Source: Bacteroidota bacterium (lineage in GTDB: Bacteria > Bacteroidota > Ignavibacteria > Palsa-1295). From it: DNA of 64,000 nt. The stretch covers positions 1 through 64,000 of the forward strand of contig JAJPIQ010000030.1 of the NCBI GenBank assembly GCA_021324685.1. The letters run 5' to 3'. Of the stretch, positions 9,716 to 16,542 are shown piece after piece. Numbering within the stretch: position 1 is the stretch's first letter; every line of letters begins with the position of its first letter. Both the position numbers and the translations under genes were made by a program. The notes beneath the pieces were generated by a model. The model searched no databases. It was not told where the DNA came from and saw only the letters and a program-made list of their open reading frames with translations.

Positions 9716-9815
9716 AAGCCGGTCAAGTGATGTCCCGATTTAACTGCTTGGTGATCGTTTTCTGCCAAGGCCGCTGCGTTTCAAATTCCTGTCTTTGCTA
9801 ACTCCTTGCTTCCAT
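9676..9815 (-). pseudogene. relic of an xre-type repressor gene (5' part)
   Basis: Nucleotide similarity to the start of the xre gene at 23736-24059 extends over about 130 bases, including the shared stretches CATAAGCCGGTC and GGTGATCGTTTTCT on the plus strand. In this copy the frame carries early stops and indels. The similarity ends where the transposase fragment begins, so an xre copy was apparently broken by a transposon insertion or deletion. Confidence 0.7.
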
Positions 9816-9951
9816 GCATCCATTCGTGCTTACTCAAAGATCATCTCACTGCGTTCCACATTGCACATTCAAAAGTAAATCTATTCACGTGCTAAATTCT
9901 AAGCCACTAGAATGATATTGAACGGAGTCGATTTACGGTCAAAGCAAATGA

Positions 9952-10839
9952 TTATGTTATACTGCGTGACGCATCCTCACCCCTTGAATTTTCGGTCTCG
10001 TTGACCATCCTTGGGATGTCCTCGACATTGGGTGGACTAAACCAGTTAACCTTTTTCCTTATCAGGTAACTTTTGCTTAGGCTGAAGCCAGCGACTGAAA
10101 TAACTTTCTGCTTCAATTCCTTTTTCTCTTGAGGATCATCGATCGTATGATCGAATGTATAAAAAATAGTGCTGTAATTAAGTCTCATTGTCAGGGCGTA
10201 AAAAACAGGTATTATTAAAATCGTCAACGCAAGTGGGAGCAAAACCTCCTTCATGCTCTCAGATTGAAATACTTGTCTTGAATCTGTGATAAGCATATAA
10301 ACTGCATGTAGAATAAATAAGTAGCTGACGCCCTGGACGATGAAGTTGCTCAATCTTATTATTGGGTTATATTCAGGTTTTTGAGATACTTTCGCTGCAG
10401 CTGCCATCGCAAGAAAGAATAATAAACAAAATGTTAGCGCAAGCTCGATCGGCAGGCTAAAAGTGTAGGTTTCGACGATGAATGAAATCACAATTGTGAG
10501 AGACACTTGATCTCTTAAGAGCTTTATAAAAAAACGCAGATCAGGAATCTCGGTTATTTTAAAAAATACGGATAGCACTAAAGCGAAAAACCAAAAGACC
10601 GTGACCTTGAGCAAGGATAAATCCCAATAGTTTTTCGAATGCAAAAGCCAAACAACAATCAGGATGTAAGCGATAAGGATTGCAAGGTTCGAACGAACAT
10701 ACTTGGCGAACATTGTTTTCAGAAATCGCACAGCAGAGTGTCGAACGTTTGAACTAAATGAGGTAGCAAAAAGCGCAACCCCTATCCAAAAAGCAAACGC
10801 GATTTCTCGATTAGAAATGCTTTGAAAAATTTTGTCCAT
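9952..10839 (-). CDS. hypothetical multi-pass membrane protein
   Basis: A 295-residue integral membrane protein with about seven hydrophobic helices (for example FAFWIGVALFATSF near 15, LAILIAYILIVVWLL near 53, a pair at 110-150, and LPLALTILIIPVFYAL near 205). A charged cytosolic tail of about 75 residues follows (DDPQEKKELKQK). AT-rich codon use sets it apart from backbone genes. I do not recognise a family. It lies on the same strand as the nuclease gene upstream with a 49-base gap. Confidence 0.7.
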   Translation of the reverse strand: MDKIFQSISNREIAFAFWIGVALFATSFSSNVRHSAVRFLKTMFAKYVRSNLAILIAYILIVVWLLHSKNYWDLSLLKVTVFWFFALVLSVFFKITEIPDLRFFIKLLRDQVSLTIVISFIVETYTFSLPIELALTFCLLFFLAMAAAAKVSQKPEYNPIIRLSNFIVQGVSYLFILHAVYMLITDSRQVFQSESMKEVLLPLALTILIIPVFYALTMRLNYSTIFYTFDHTIDDPQEKKELKQKVISVAGFSLSKSYLIRKKVNWFSPPNVEDIPRMVNETENSRGEDASRSIT

Positions 10840-10888
10840 GATTGCCAGCAGAACGGGAGGCTCACTAAAAATTGATTTTCCGATAGGT

Positions 10889-11659
10889 CTACATATCCTT
10901 CGTCTTTGCTACAATGAGCAGGGCGGCTTCGATGAGGGCATGTTCGACAACCGGCCATTTCTCGTCCGTGTAGTTGTTTGGAAGTCGTATACCCGATTCG
11001 ACCAGATTTTGGACTGCAATCGCATGGCCCTGCACCGCGATCTTCACATAATCGGTTTCGAGCGGTTCCGATTGCATGGTTCGAGCCAGTTTTAGGAGCG
11101 AGACCGTATCAATATCGTGATCAAGAATAATGCTTTCATCCCACACACGGTGCAGTGTTTGTTTCTCCCCATGCCATTTAACGTATAAGTCGGTGGCGCC
11201 GGTGGGGCCTAAGGTATGAAACGGTTGATAAAGGTCGCCAAGGAAATGGAAATAAAAAAGCATGTCTTCGCGGCGTTTCGTGAAAGAGAGACGCTTTAGC
11301 TTTAGCTCCCGTTCGAGCAGTGGGAGTTCCGAAAGGATGCAGCCATCATTGCAATCGTGGGCGGGAACGTATTCCGTCGCGTCCGGTGGAATGTCAACAT
11401 AATGCCACGGGGCGGATTCAGGATATTCTTTGCGGGCAAACCAATCCGCCCAATTGCCGATGTAATAGGGATCGGTGGTGTCGAGGATCGCATAAAGCCG
11501 CTCGCGCTGAGCCAGTGGCATGAGCTGAAACGCCAGACGAACGATGGCCGCATGACCATCCTTACCCCAGGCGAAGGTGAGATTGGGAATTGAAATTCCA
11601 AGCGCAACGAAGCAAGAACAAATCAGATTGGAGATTCCGGTTCGTTGCATTATATTCAA
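10889..11659 (-). CDS. S1/P1-family zinc-dependent nuclease
   Basis: A 256-residue exported nuclease. A signal peptide ends ...LTFA and the mature chain starts WGKDGH, giving the N-terminal Trp and nearby His that bind zinc in S1/P1 enzymes. Other family marks are NWADW, WHYVDIP, CNDGC, FHFLGDLYQPFH and VWDESI. These supply the His/Asp ligands of the trinuclear zinc site. The expected activity is 3'-nucleotidase and single-strand DNA/RNA cleavage in the periplasm or outside the cell. Length is normal for bacterial members. Confidence 0.92.
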   Translation of the reverse strand: MNIMQRTGISNLICSCFVALGISIPNLTFAWGKDGHAAIVRLAFQLMPLAQRERLYAILDTTDPYYIGNWADWFARKEYPESAPWHYVDIPPDATEYVPAHDCNDGCILSELPLLERELKLKRLSFTKRREDMLFYFHFLGDLYQPFHTLGPTGATDLYVKWHGEKQTLHRVWDESIILDHDIDTVSLLKLARTMQSEPLETDYVKIAVQGHAIAVQNLVESGIRLPNNYTDEKWPVVEHALIEAALLIVAKTKDM

Positions 11660-11689
11660 TTATTAACGCGCGACAGGAAGCGGCCTAGA

Positions 11690-12583
11690 TCACCGAATCA
11701 GATTTTGTTTAAGGTAAAACGCTTCAAGTTCTGGAGCCGGATGGCTGGAACTATTACGGATATTGTACTTAAACAATCGTAGCATTTGATTATATTTTGT
11801 GCGCATCCAAGCATATTTTTGCCTTGTGCGTCTGTCTCTAATCTTCAAGCCGTCCTGAATTAAGCGGCGGAGCGCATCGTAATACTGAGCGGCTGCATAT
11901 TGGTCATCTACTGCTCCCTCAGCACCACCAAAGTAATCGATGTACCAGAGGCCATCTTCATCATTCTTAGTTACGCTACGAACGATGTCAGTATCATGCC
12001 TTAGATTTTGTTTCATCAGAATAACCATCCTCTCATCAACGATTACACGAGGGAAGATAGCTAATTTTTCGCCTTCATAAGCATCAAGGAACGCAGGACC
12101 GAAAAACATATCCTTCGTGTGTACCATTTGGCCATAGCTAACGTATCCCCGCGCGGGGAAGCCCATCATAATTAAGTCGATAATTATTAGTTCAACATCA
12201 ATCAGCGTTTCGAGGATTTGTGAAGGTGAAATATGGAATGAGATTAAGATGCTGTCCGAGAATTGCTCGGCTCTCATAGACTTCGGACGTGCAGACCGAA
12301 ATTCCTTGGGCATGGATACGTGCTCACGCATCCTGTTTATCGCTCTCGCAATTCTATCGACTTTCTCCTGAATGATCCGTCCATCGGCGTCGAGGGTTTC
12401 ACGAACAGCTTTTCCAAAACCTAGAATATCAATCCAGCAAACCACCCGCGGCTCGTACACAACAACTGGCTTGGGAGGGCGCTTTGCCTTCGCGCGCGCC
12501 TTCCTTTGTGCTTTTTTGACGGCGGCACGAAGGTACCTATAAAACTCATCGTCTTTATTGGAATTCTGCACTCTATCGGCCAT
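11690..12583 (-). CDS. nucleotide-cyclase-like protein of unknown function
   Basis: A 297-residue protein with a basic N-terminus and a degenerate class III cyclase fold. VCWIDILGFGKAV matches the first metal-binding Asp segment. EQFSDSILISF matches the second Asp segment. ARGYVSYGQM...FFGPAFLDAYEGEK...FPR matches the region around the purine/catalytic residues, but the Asn and Arg of classical adenylate cyclases are not seen. The gene follows a coiled-coil/2-TM gene by 46 bases. That pairing recalls signalling defence systems in which a cyclase activates a membrane effector; activity and substrate are unknown. Confidence 0.6.
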   Translation of the reverse strand: MADRVQNSNKDDEFYRYLRAAVKKAQRKARAKAKRPPKPVVVYEPRVVCWIDILGFGKAVRETLDADGRIIQEKVDRIARAINRMREHVSMPKEFRSARPKSMRAEQFSDSILISFHISPSQILETLIDVELIIIDLIMMGFPARGYVSYGQMVHTKDMFFGPAFLDAYEGEKLAIFPRVIVDERMVILMKQNLRHDTDIVRSVTKNDEDGLWYIDYFGGAEGAVDDQYAAAQYYDALRRLIQDGLKIRDRRTRQKYAWMRTKYNQMLRLFKYNIRNSSSHPAPELEAFYLKQNLIR

Positions 12584-12629
12584 AAGGAAAGGAGGTGGTT
12601 GAGGTGAAGAGGATTATTCGCTGATAAAT

Positions 12630-14103
12630 TTATGGACGAGATTTCGCTATGTCGCGAACATAGCGAAGAGTTTTATTTAATCCCTTGATCGTGGCATCTA
12701 TAATTGTTGATGGTTCGTCGTTGACAGAATCTGACTTCCACGGTACTTCATAGACACCCGCGACCGATTTCACGATATGGTCATCCTTTTTCTCTTCAAT
12801 TTTGATTAGGTCCGCATAACCACTAACAGTGAGTGCGACTGCAGATTTAAACGCATATTCTTCTTGATAGCGGCGTTCCTTAATATACTGTCGGATGCAG
12901 AAGTATAGCCATACATAGGCAGGCAATCCGATTAATAAGGATGAAAGTTTCTTCTTCAATAGGTCATCTCCCGTGACGTCGGAGCCGCCAACAAAGAAGA
13001 AAAGCGCAGCTACTATAATCAGAGTAACGACAGCAGACCATAATACAGTACGGTACCAAAAACGCACGCTTGTTCGTAATTGTTTTTGTCGGCTGTGAAA
13101 CGTGTGAAAAAGTGAAGCACCAGTCGCGCGACCAATGAGTTGTTCAATTTTTTCCTTCAAGTCTTCCAATTGGCTCATCATTGCGCCGAGTTCTTGCCTC
13201 TTCTCGTCAAGGATTGAATCAGCGCTACCTTCGAAGGTTTGAATTGAGTTACTAATTTTCTTTTGAGAATCAGTGGTCAAAGCTTCGAGCGCTGTTGTAT
13301 TTGTAGAGAGAAATTTTTCTATTTGTGATCGATTATCAATTACTGCCTGATTTGCAAGATCAGTTGTACTAACGATTGTTTCCTTGTAGCTATTGACCTG
13401 TGTGGAAAACTCATCGATCCTCTTTTTAGTAGCGTCTACTTCTGCCTCTCTCGATTTCACGTTTTCCGATAACTGATTCACAGTTTGTCCGGTCTTCTCA
13501 ATCTGAGAATGCGCTGTTGTTGCCTCTGTTTGAAGCGTCGTTAATTTGCTCGTTCCCAGTGGTGACCAAGGATTGCAACGTTGACTCCTTGTCCTTCGAC
13601 AGAGCCTCCAATCCAAATATACTTTTTGAAGAAGTATCAAGTTTTTCGCTTAGAGAAAGACCCTTCTCAAGTGTTACCTGGCTTTGAAGCAATTCGGCTT
13701 CAAAATCCTTTAGCGAATTCATCTTGGATTGATACCCAAGAAATTTATCCGATAAATTATGGATCCCGCTGTCCCAAGCAATTTCATATAAGTCCTCAAT
13801 CGCTGACGCGAGGGATTTCCTATAATCATTACCGCTTTCAATTGAAGAAAGCTCTGAGATAATTCGGTCTAGAAGGTCGGACATTCGCCGCTGTTTCCCA
13901 AGAGGAAGTTTGTCAAACTTTCCGGCCTCGATGGCTCCAATAAGTTGCGATTGTGCCCAATCAAGCTCCGACAAAGAGCGAGCGAAGGGAATAAGCGTGG
14001 ACTCGTCATCGGGCTCAAATTCCAACGCTTTGGTGCCAGCGTGGTTGATGGCATCGAGCGTGATGAGCTGAAGTTTGCTCAAAATTTCTTCGGTAATATC
14101 CAT
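12630..14103 (-). pseudogene. coiled-coil membrane protein, frameshifted
   Basis: Two frames together make one protein of about 490 residues. The N-terminal part starts MDITEEILSK at 14103. The C-terminal part has continuing coiled coil (QLSENVKSREAEV ...), two transmembrane helices (TVLWSAVVTLIIVAALFFFV and LLIGLPAYVWLYF) and an RRYQEEYAFKSAVALTVSGY tail. The coil moves from one frame to the other around the CCC run at 13555-13557; removing one base there restores the frame. A GTG at 14148 lies inside the neighbouring transposon's terminal repeat, so 14103 is the native start. This is either a genuine pseudogene or a single-base sequence error. Confidence 0.7.
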
Positions 14104-14118
14104 GAGTGATAAGTGTTG

Positions 14119-14126
14119 TAAATTTT
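14119..14126. repeat. left 8-bp target-site duplication
   Basis: TAAATTTT directly precedes the left terminal repeat and is repeated exactly after the right one at 18511-18518. Eight-base duplications are the rule for the IS1595 family. Confidence 0.93.
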
Positions 14127-14155
14127 CGGCATAACCCGGCTGACTCACCCTTGTC
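14127..14155 (+). repeat. left terminal inverted repeat
   Basis: Begins CGGCATAACCCGGCTGACTC and continues ACC-C-TTGTC. It pairs with the right end at 28 of 29 positions; the mismatch is the C at 14150. Confidence 0.93.
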
Positions 14156-14156
14156 G

Positions 14157-14399
14157 CTATGAATCGTATTTGGGGTCAATTTTACCAGTACCAGCACACT
14201 TAAGACAGCTCAAATGTCCCATGTGACCGCTTGCGGGATGGGGTGGCGTAACAATGTAACCGTTGCCACCACATTTGGGACACGGTATTTCTCGTAGTGA
14301 TCTTCGAATTTTAGACGAAGCCTTCCCGGTTGCCTCGGCGGACTTTGCAACGATAAGCCAAATGATTATTGCGACTATTAAACCAATCAACGCTTCCAT
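14157..14399 (-). CDS. membrane-anchored DnaJ-type zinc-finger small protein
   Basis: An 80-residue transposon passenger. One N-terminal transmembrane helix (LIGLIVAIIIWLIVA) is followed by a short basic linker and two CxxCxGxG-like motifs (CPKCGGNG and CLKCAGTG) that should bind one zinc, as in DnaJ central domains. It is the last gene of the leftward unit and ends two bases from the terminal repeat. It could be a membrane-located chaperone-like or redox partner; no function is known. Confidence 0.65.
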   Translation of the reverse strand: MEALIGLIVAIIIWLIVAKSAEATGKASSKIRRSLREIPCPKCGGNGYIVTPPHPASGHMGHLSCLKCAGTGKIDPKYDS

Positions 14400-14415
14400 G
14401 CCTATTCAAACAGGT

Positions 14416-14604
14416 TTAATTGGTGTGGTCTTCCGAATCGTCTTTCGGAGCGGGGACAGCACGCTTCACTTCCTCGACTTCTTCGGGGCTGAGGGTAGCA
14501 ACGCGCTTTAGGAGCGATTTGAACCGCTCGTTCGGGGATTGATCTTCCTCGTCTCGGTCGCTCTTGTTCGTCTCGCTTTTATCCGAAGGTTTTGAGTTCG
14601 TCAT
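14416..14604 (-). CDS. small charged accessory protein of the IS1595 transposon
   Basis: A 62-residue protein with acidic, Ser/Asp-rich flanks around FKSLLKRVATLSPEEVEEVKR. Its start overlaps the transposase stop by 26 bases in another frame, indicating co-translation. A similar-sized charged protein follows the truncated transposase at 9311. This recurring partner could regulate transposition; function unknown. Confidence 0.6.
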   Translation of the reverse strand: MTNSKPSDKSETNKSDRDEEDQSPNERFKSLLKRVATLSPEEVEEVKRAVPAPKDDSEDHTN

Positions 14605-15535
14605 ACGTAAGCCGTTTGCCAGCTACCATGCCGAGGACCGTTCGGAACCGAGTGGAGTCATCGGTTTTACGATAGTTATACCTGAACGACTGTTCGTCAA
14701 GGTAGCGATTCAGGTGAAACGGCTCTACGCTGATATACGTGCCTTTCAGTGAGCGTTTTAAGAGTGACCAATAGGATTCAATAGTGTTCGTCGTCACGTC
14801 GCCACGTACAAACTCGTTCTTACTGTGATCGACAAATTTATGGTCGTATTCGGAGCTAAGGACTCGATACGACATTAACGAATCACTGAACACTTTCGAA
14901 CCCGGCTCAACGACTTCCCTGATCTCCGGCACAAGGCTCCGGCGCTTCGCATTCAGCACAACTTTTGCGGTGACATTCCCTTCGCGTTGGAGAATTCCCA
15001 TTGCAATGGTTTTTGTCGTTCCCGCACCTCGCTTATTGGGAGTGCCGCGGCGGTTCGGATTTGTAAGGGTGCCTTTACGTGGCTTGCCGCCAATATAAGT
15101 TTCATCTACTTCAACAGTTCCCTTGAACTTTTCTATGGAACCAACTTTCATTGCGTGACGAACACGGTGTAACATGAACCATGCTGTTTCTTGCTTTATG
15201 CCAAGAGCACGGTGTATCTCATAGCTACTTACGCCGTTTTTGCAGTTCGCAATCATCCACATGCACACGAACCATTTATCGAGGCCGAGCTTCGTGTCTT
15301 CAAATATAGTTCCTACGATTACGCTGAACTGGCGCTTGCAATCGTAGCACTTCCAGACTTTGCGAGTGGAGAGCTTTTTGACATGCAGGGAACCGCAACG
15401 TTCACACACCGGAGAATCCCCCCAGCGAACTTCGGGTAAGAGGTTCTTGCAGACCTCAAGGTCTGAGTAGTAAAGGACGGCTTCTTGTAGGGTTCTCGGT
15501 TCCATTGATTGTTTAGCCATTTCGTTCATCCACAC
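14579..15535 (-). CDS. IS1595-family (ISXO2-like) transposase
   Basis: A 318-residue DDE transposase. The N-terminal zinc ribbon carries two CxxC pairs (CERCGS and CYDCKR). The catalytic domain has VEVDETYIGGKPRKG, VFSDSLMSYR, and NTIESYWSLLKRSLKGTY. These give the DDE/N residues and the His/Asn signature expected of the family. Length is typical. It is presumably responsible for movement of the 4.4-kb element. Divergent rightward passengers start across a 0.3-kb spacer. Confidence 0.95.
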   Translation of the reverse strand: MWMNEMAKQSMEPRTLQEAVLYYSDLEVCKNLLPEVRWGDSPVCERCGSLHVKKLSTRKVWKCYDCKRQFSVIVGTIFEDTKLGLDKWFVCMWMIANCKNGVSSYEIHRALGIKQETAWFMLHRVRHAMKVGSIEKFKGTVEVDETYIGGKPRKGTLTNPNRRGTPNKRGAGTTKTIAMGILQREGNVTAKVVLNAKRRSLVPEIREVVEPGSKVFSDSLMSYRVLSSEYDHKFVDHSKNEFVRGDVTTNTIESYWSLLKRSLKGTYISVEPFHLNRYLDEQSFRYNYRKTDDSTRFRTVLGMVAGKRLTYDELKTFG

Positions 15536-15796
15536 AATACTACGAATGCCGAAACGCTTTAGTTTCTAACTTATTTTAGAAAAAATAGGTTTACCAGAGA
15601 AAGGTATTAAAGTGGCCAAAACGATACAATTAAGAGGATTTATGCCATGTTTAATGGGGGCGTTCATGCAACAAAACTATTTTAAGTGAGAGCGGCTTGG
15701 GAATCCAGAAACGGAAACGACGGTTCTAACGCACGAATGCCGAGGGGCTAAATCCTCGGCATTCGAAAGTCTCAAAGAGACTGGATGAATCAGAAT
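15536..15796. promoter_or_regulatory. divergent control spacer with two hairpins
   Basis: A 261-base spacer between the leftward transposase unit and the rightward tRNA/passenger unit, so it should hold both promoters. At 15734-15765 a perfect 12-bp stem (CGAATGCCGAGG with its complement) encloses the loop GGCTAAAT. At 15768-15782 a second 6-bp stem (AGTCTC/GAGACT) has an AAA loop. They end 15 bases before the tRNA-like gene. Neither has a T tract, so a regulatory or processing structure is likelier than a simple terminator. Confidence 0.6.
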
Positions 15797-15883
15797 GGAG
15801 AGGCAAGCGTAATGGTGAACGCAATCGTCTTTAAAACGATCGACCCGTAATAGGTCTTGTGAGATCGTACCTCACCCTCTCCG
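15797..15883 (+). tRNA. class II serine-type tRNA-like gene, anticodon UUA (ochre suppressor candidate)
   Basis: A complete cloverleaf can be folded by eye. The acceptor stem is GGAGAGG/CCTCTCC (7 of 7) with discriminator G. The D arm is GCG/CGC with GG in a 10-base loop. The anticodon stem is ATCGT/ACGAT (5 of 5) with loop CTTTAAA. The long variable arm is GACC/GGTC with a 7-base loop, and the T stem is GTGAG/CTCAC (5 of 5) with loop ATCGTAC. The anticodon at 15831-15833 is UUA, which pairs with the stop codon UAA. Long variable arm, G73 and a tRNA-Ser-like acceptor predict serine charging. Oddities are C at position 8, an unpaired 10-25, and A54/U58 swapped in the T loop. CCA is not encoded; CTTTTTA follows. 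Confidence 0.8.
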
Positions 15884-15921
15884 CTTTTTACAACAGTCGT
15901 GTGCTGTTGTCAGTTTCGAAA

Positions 15922-16452
15922 ATGACGATGGATAGCAAATACAAGGTTGCAATTGAAGGGCTTTACGAGGAGCTTGAAGCACTCGCTGAGCAGTCGAAGC
16001 AGATCAAAGGTGCAATCAATACGCTGACCGTACGGAGCGGCGGTACTCCGCCATTCACTGACCTCGAACAGGCTCAATCTGCCAGAGGTGGAAGCATTCT
16101 GCCAGATCAGTTTTTCGGATTGCCGTTCATGACGGCAGTGAAAGCATACCTCAGACTCAAGGGTAGAGCCGCGCCTGCTAAAGAAATATTCGATGCCCTC
16201 AAAAGTGGCGGCTATGAATTTTCCGGTGACGAGAAGGTCCACTGGCGAGGCTTCACGATCAACATGAGCAAGAATAAAGGCGCGTTCGTGTACGTGAAGC
16301 CTTCTGATTCGTGGGGACTTCCCGAATTCTATCCGGGGTACAAGGCCAAGAAGGAGAAGAAGGGCGAAGAAATTGACGAAACCGAAAATGAATCGGAGGA
16401 CACAACCAATGAAGAAGCACCTGTAAATTCAAACGAAGAAACCGAAGCCTAA
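15922..16452 (+). CDS. winged-helix (HARE-HTH-like) passenger protein with acidic tail
   Basis: A 176-residue protein starting MTMDSKYKV; the upstream in-frame GTG at 15859 lies inside the tRNA and is rejected. A helical N-terminal segment (AIEGLYEELEALAEQSKQI) is followed by a winged-helix-like domain (FFGLPFMTAVKAYLRLKGR, AKEIFDALKSGGYEF ... WGLPEFYPGY). The tail is very acidic (KKEKKGEEIDETENESED). DNA binding is likely. The frame stops at UAA (16450), but continues through a second UAA to a UGA that overlaps the next gene's ATG. This makes it the prime candidate for readthrough by the neighbouring UUA-anticodon tRNA. Confidence 0.72.
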   Translation: MTMDSKYKVAIEGLYEELEALAEQSKQIKGAINTLTVRSGGTPPFTDLEQAQSARGGSILPDQFFGLPFMTAVKAYLRLKGRAAPAKEIFDALKSGGYEFSGDEKVHWRGFTINMSKNKGAFVYVKPSDSWGLPEFYPGYKAKKEKKGEEIDETENESEDTTNEEAPVNSNEETEA

Positions 16453-16542
16453 TCCGAGACCAAAGGCGCTCCCGAAGTGCCACGTTCCGAGGCCGCTTCG
16501 ATTATAGATCAGAGACCAAAAGTCGTTGAATAAAGAAGATGA
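16450..16542 (+). other. possible UAA-readthrough extension of the winged-helix gene
   Basis: After UAA at 16450-16452 the same frame encodes 26 more residues (beginning SETKGAPEVPR), then UAA at 16531-16533, then Arg-Arg and UGA at 16540-16542. The UGA overlaps the ATG of the GHKL gene at 16539 as ATGA. Without readthrough this is the only sizeable gap (86 bases) in an otherwise overlapping operon. The residue composition continues the polar, acidic tail. Readthrough is inference; the sequence and overlap are seen directly. Confidence 0.45.

Noticed and set aside
14104-14148. GTG start of the coiled-coil gene at 14148
   Set aside because: This codon lies inside the transposon's terminal repeat; the native start must be in the target DNA, at ATG 14103.
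14416-15535. UAA readthrough in the transposase and the 62-residue gene
   Set aside because: Both end in UAA, but the frames beyond do not look coding and already overlap or abut the next genes.
15797-15883. Reading the tRNA-like gene as tRNA-Leu(UAA)
   Set aside because: The seven-base anticodon loop CTTTAAA fixes positions 34-36 as UUA, not UAA; discriminator G and acceptor sequence are serine-like.
15859-15921. N-terminal extension of the winged-helix gene from GTG 15859
   Set aside because: These codons lie in the T arm and acceptor of the tRNA-like gene; ATG 15922 gives a sensible protein.
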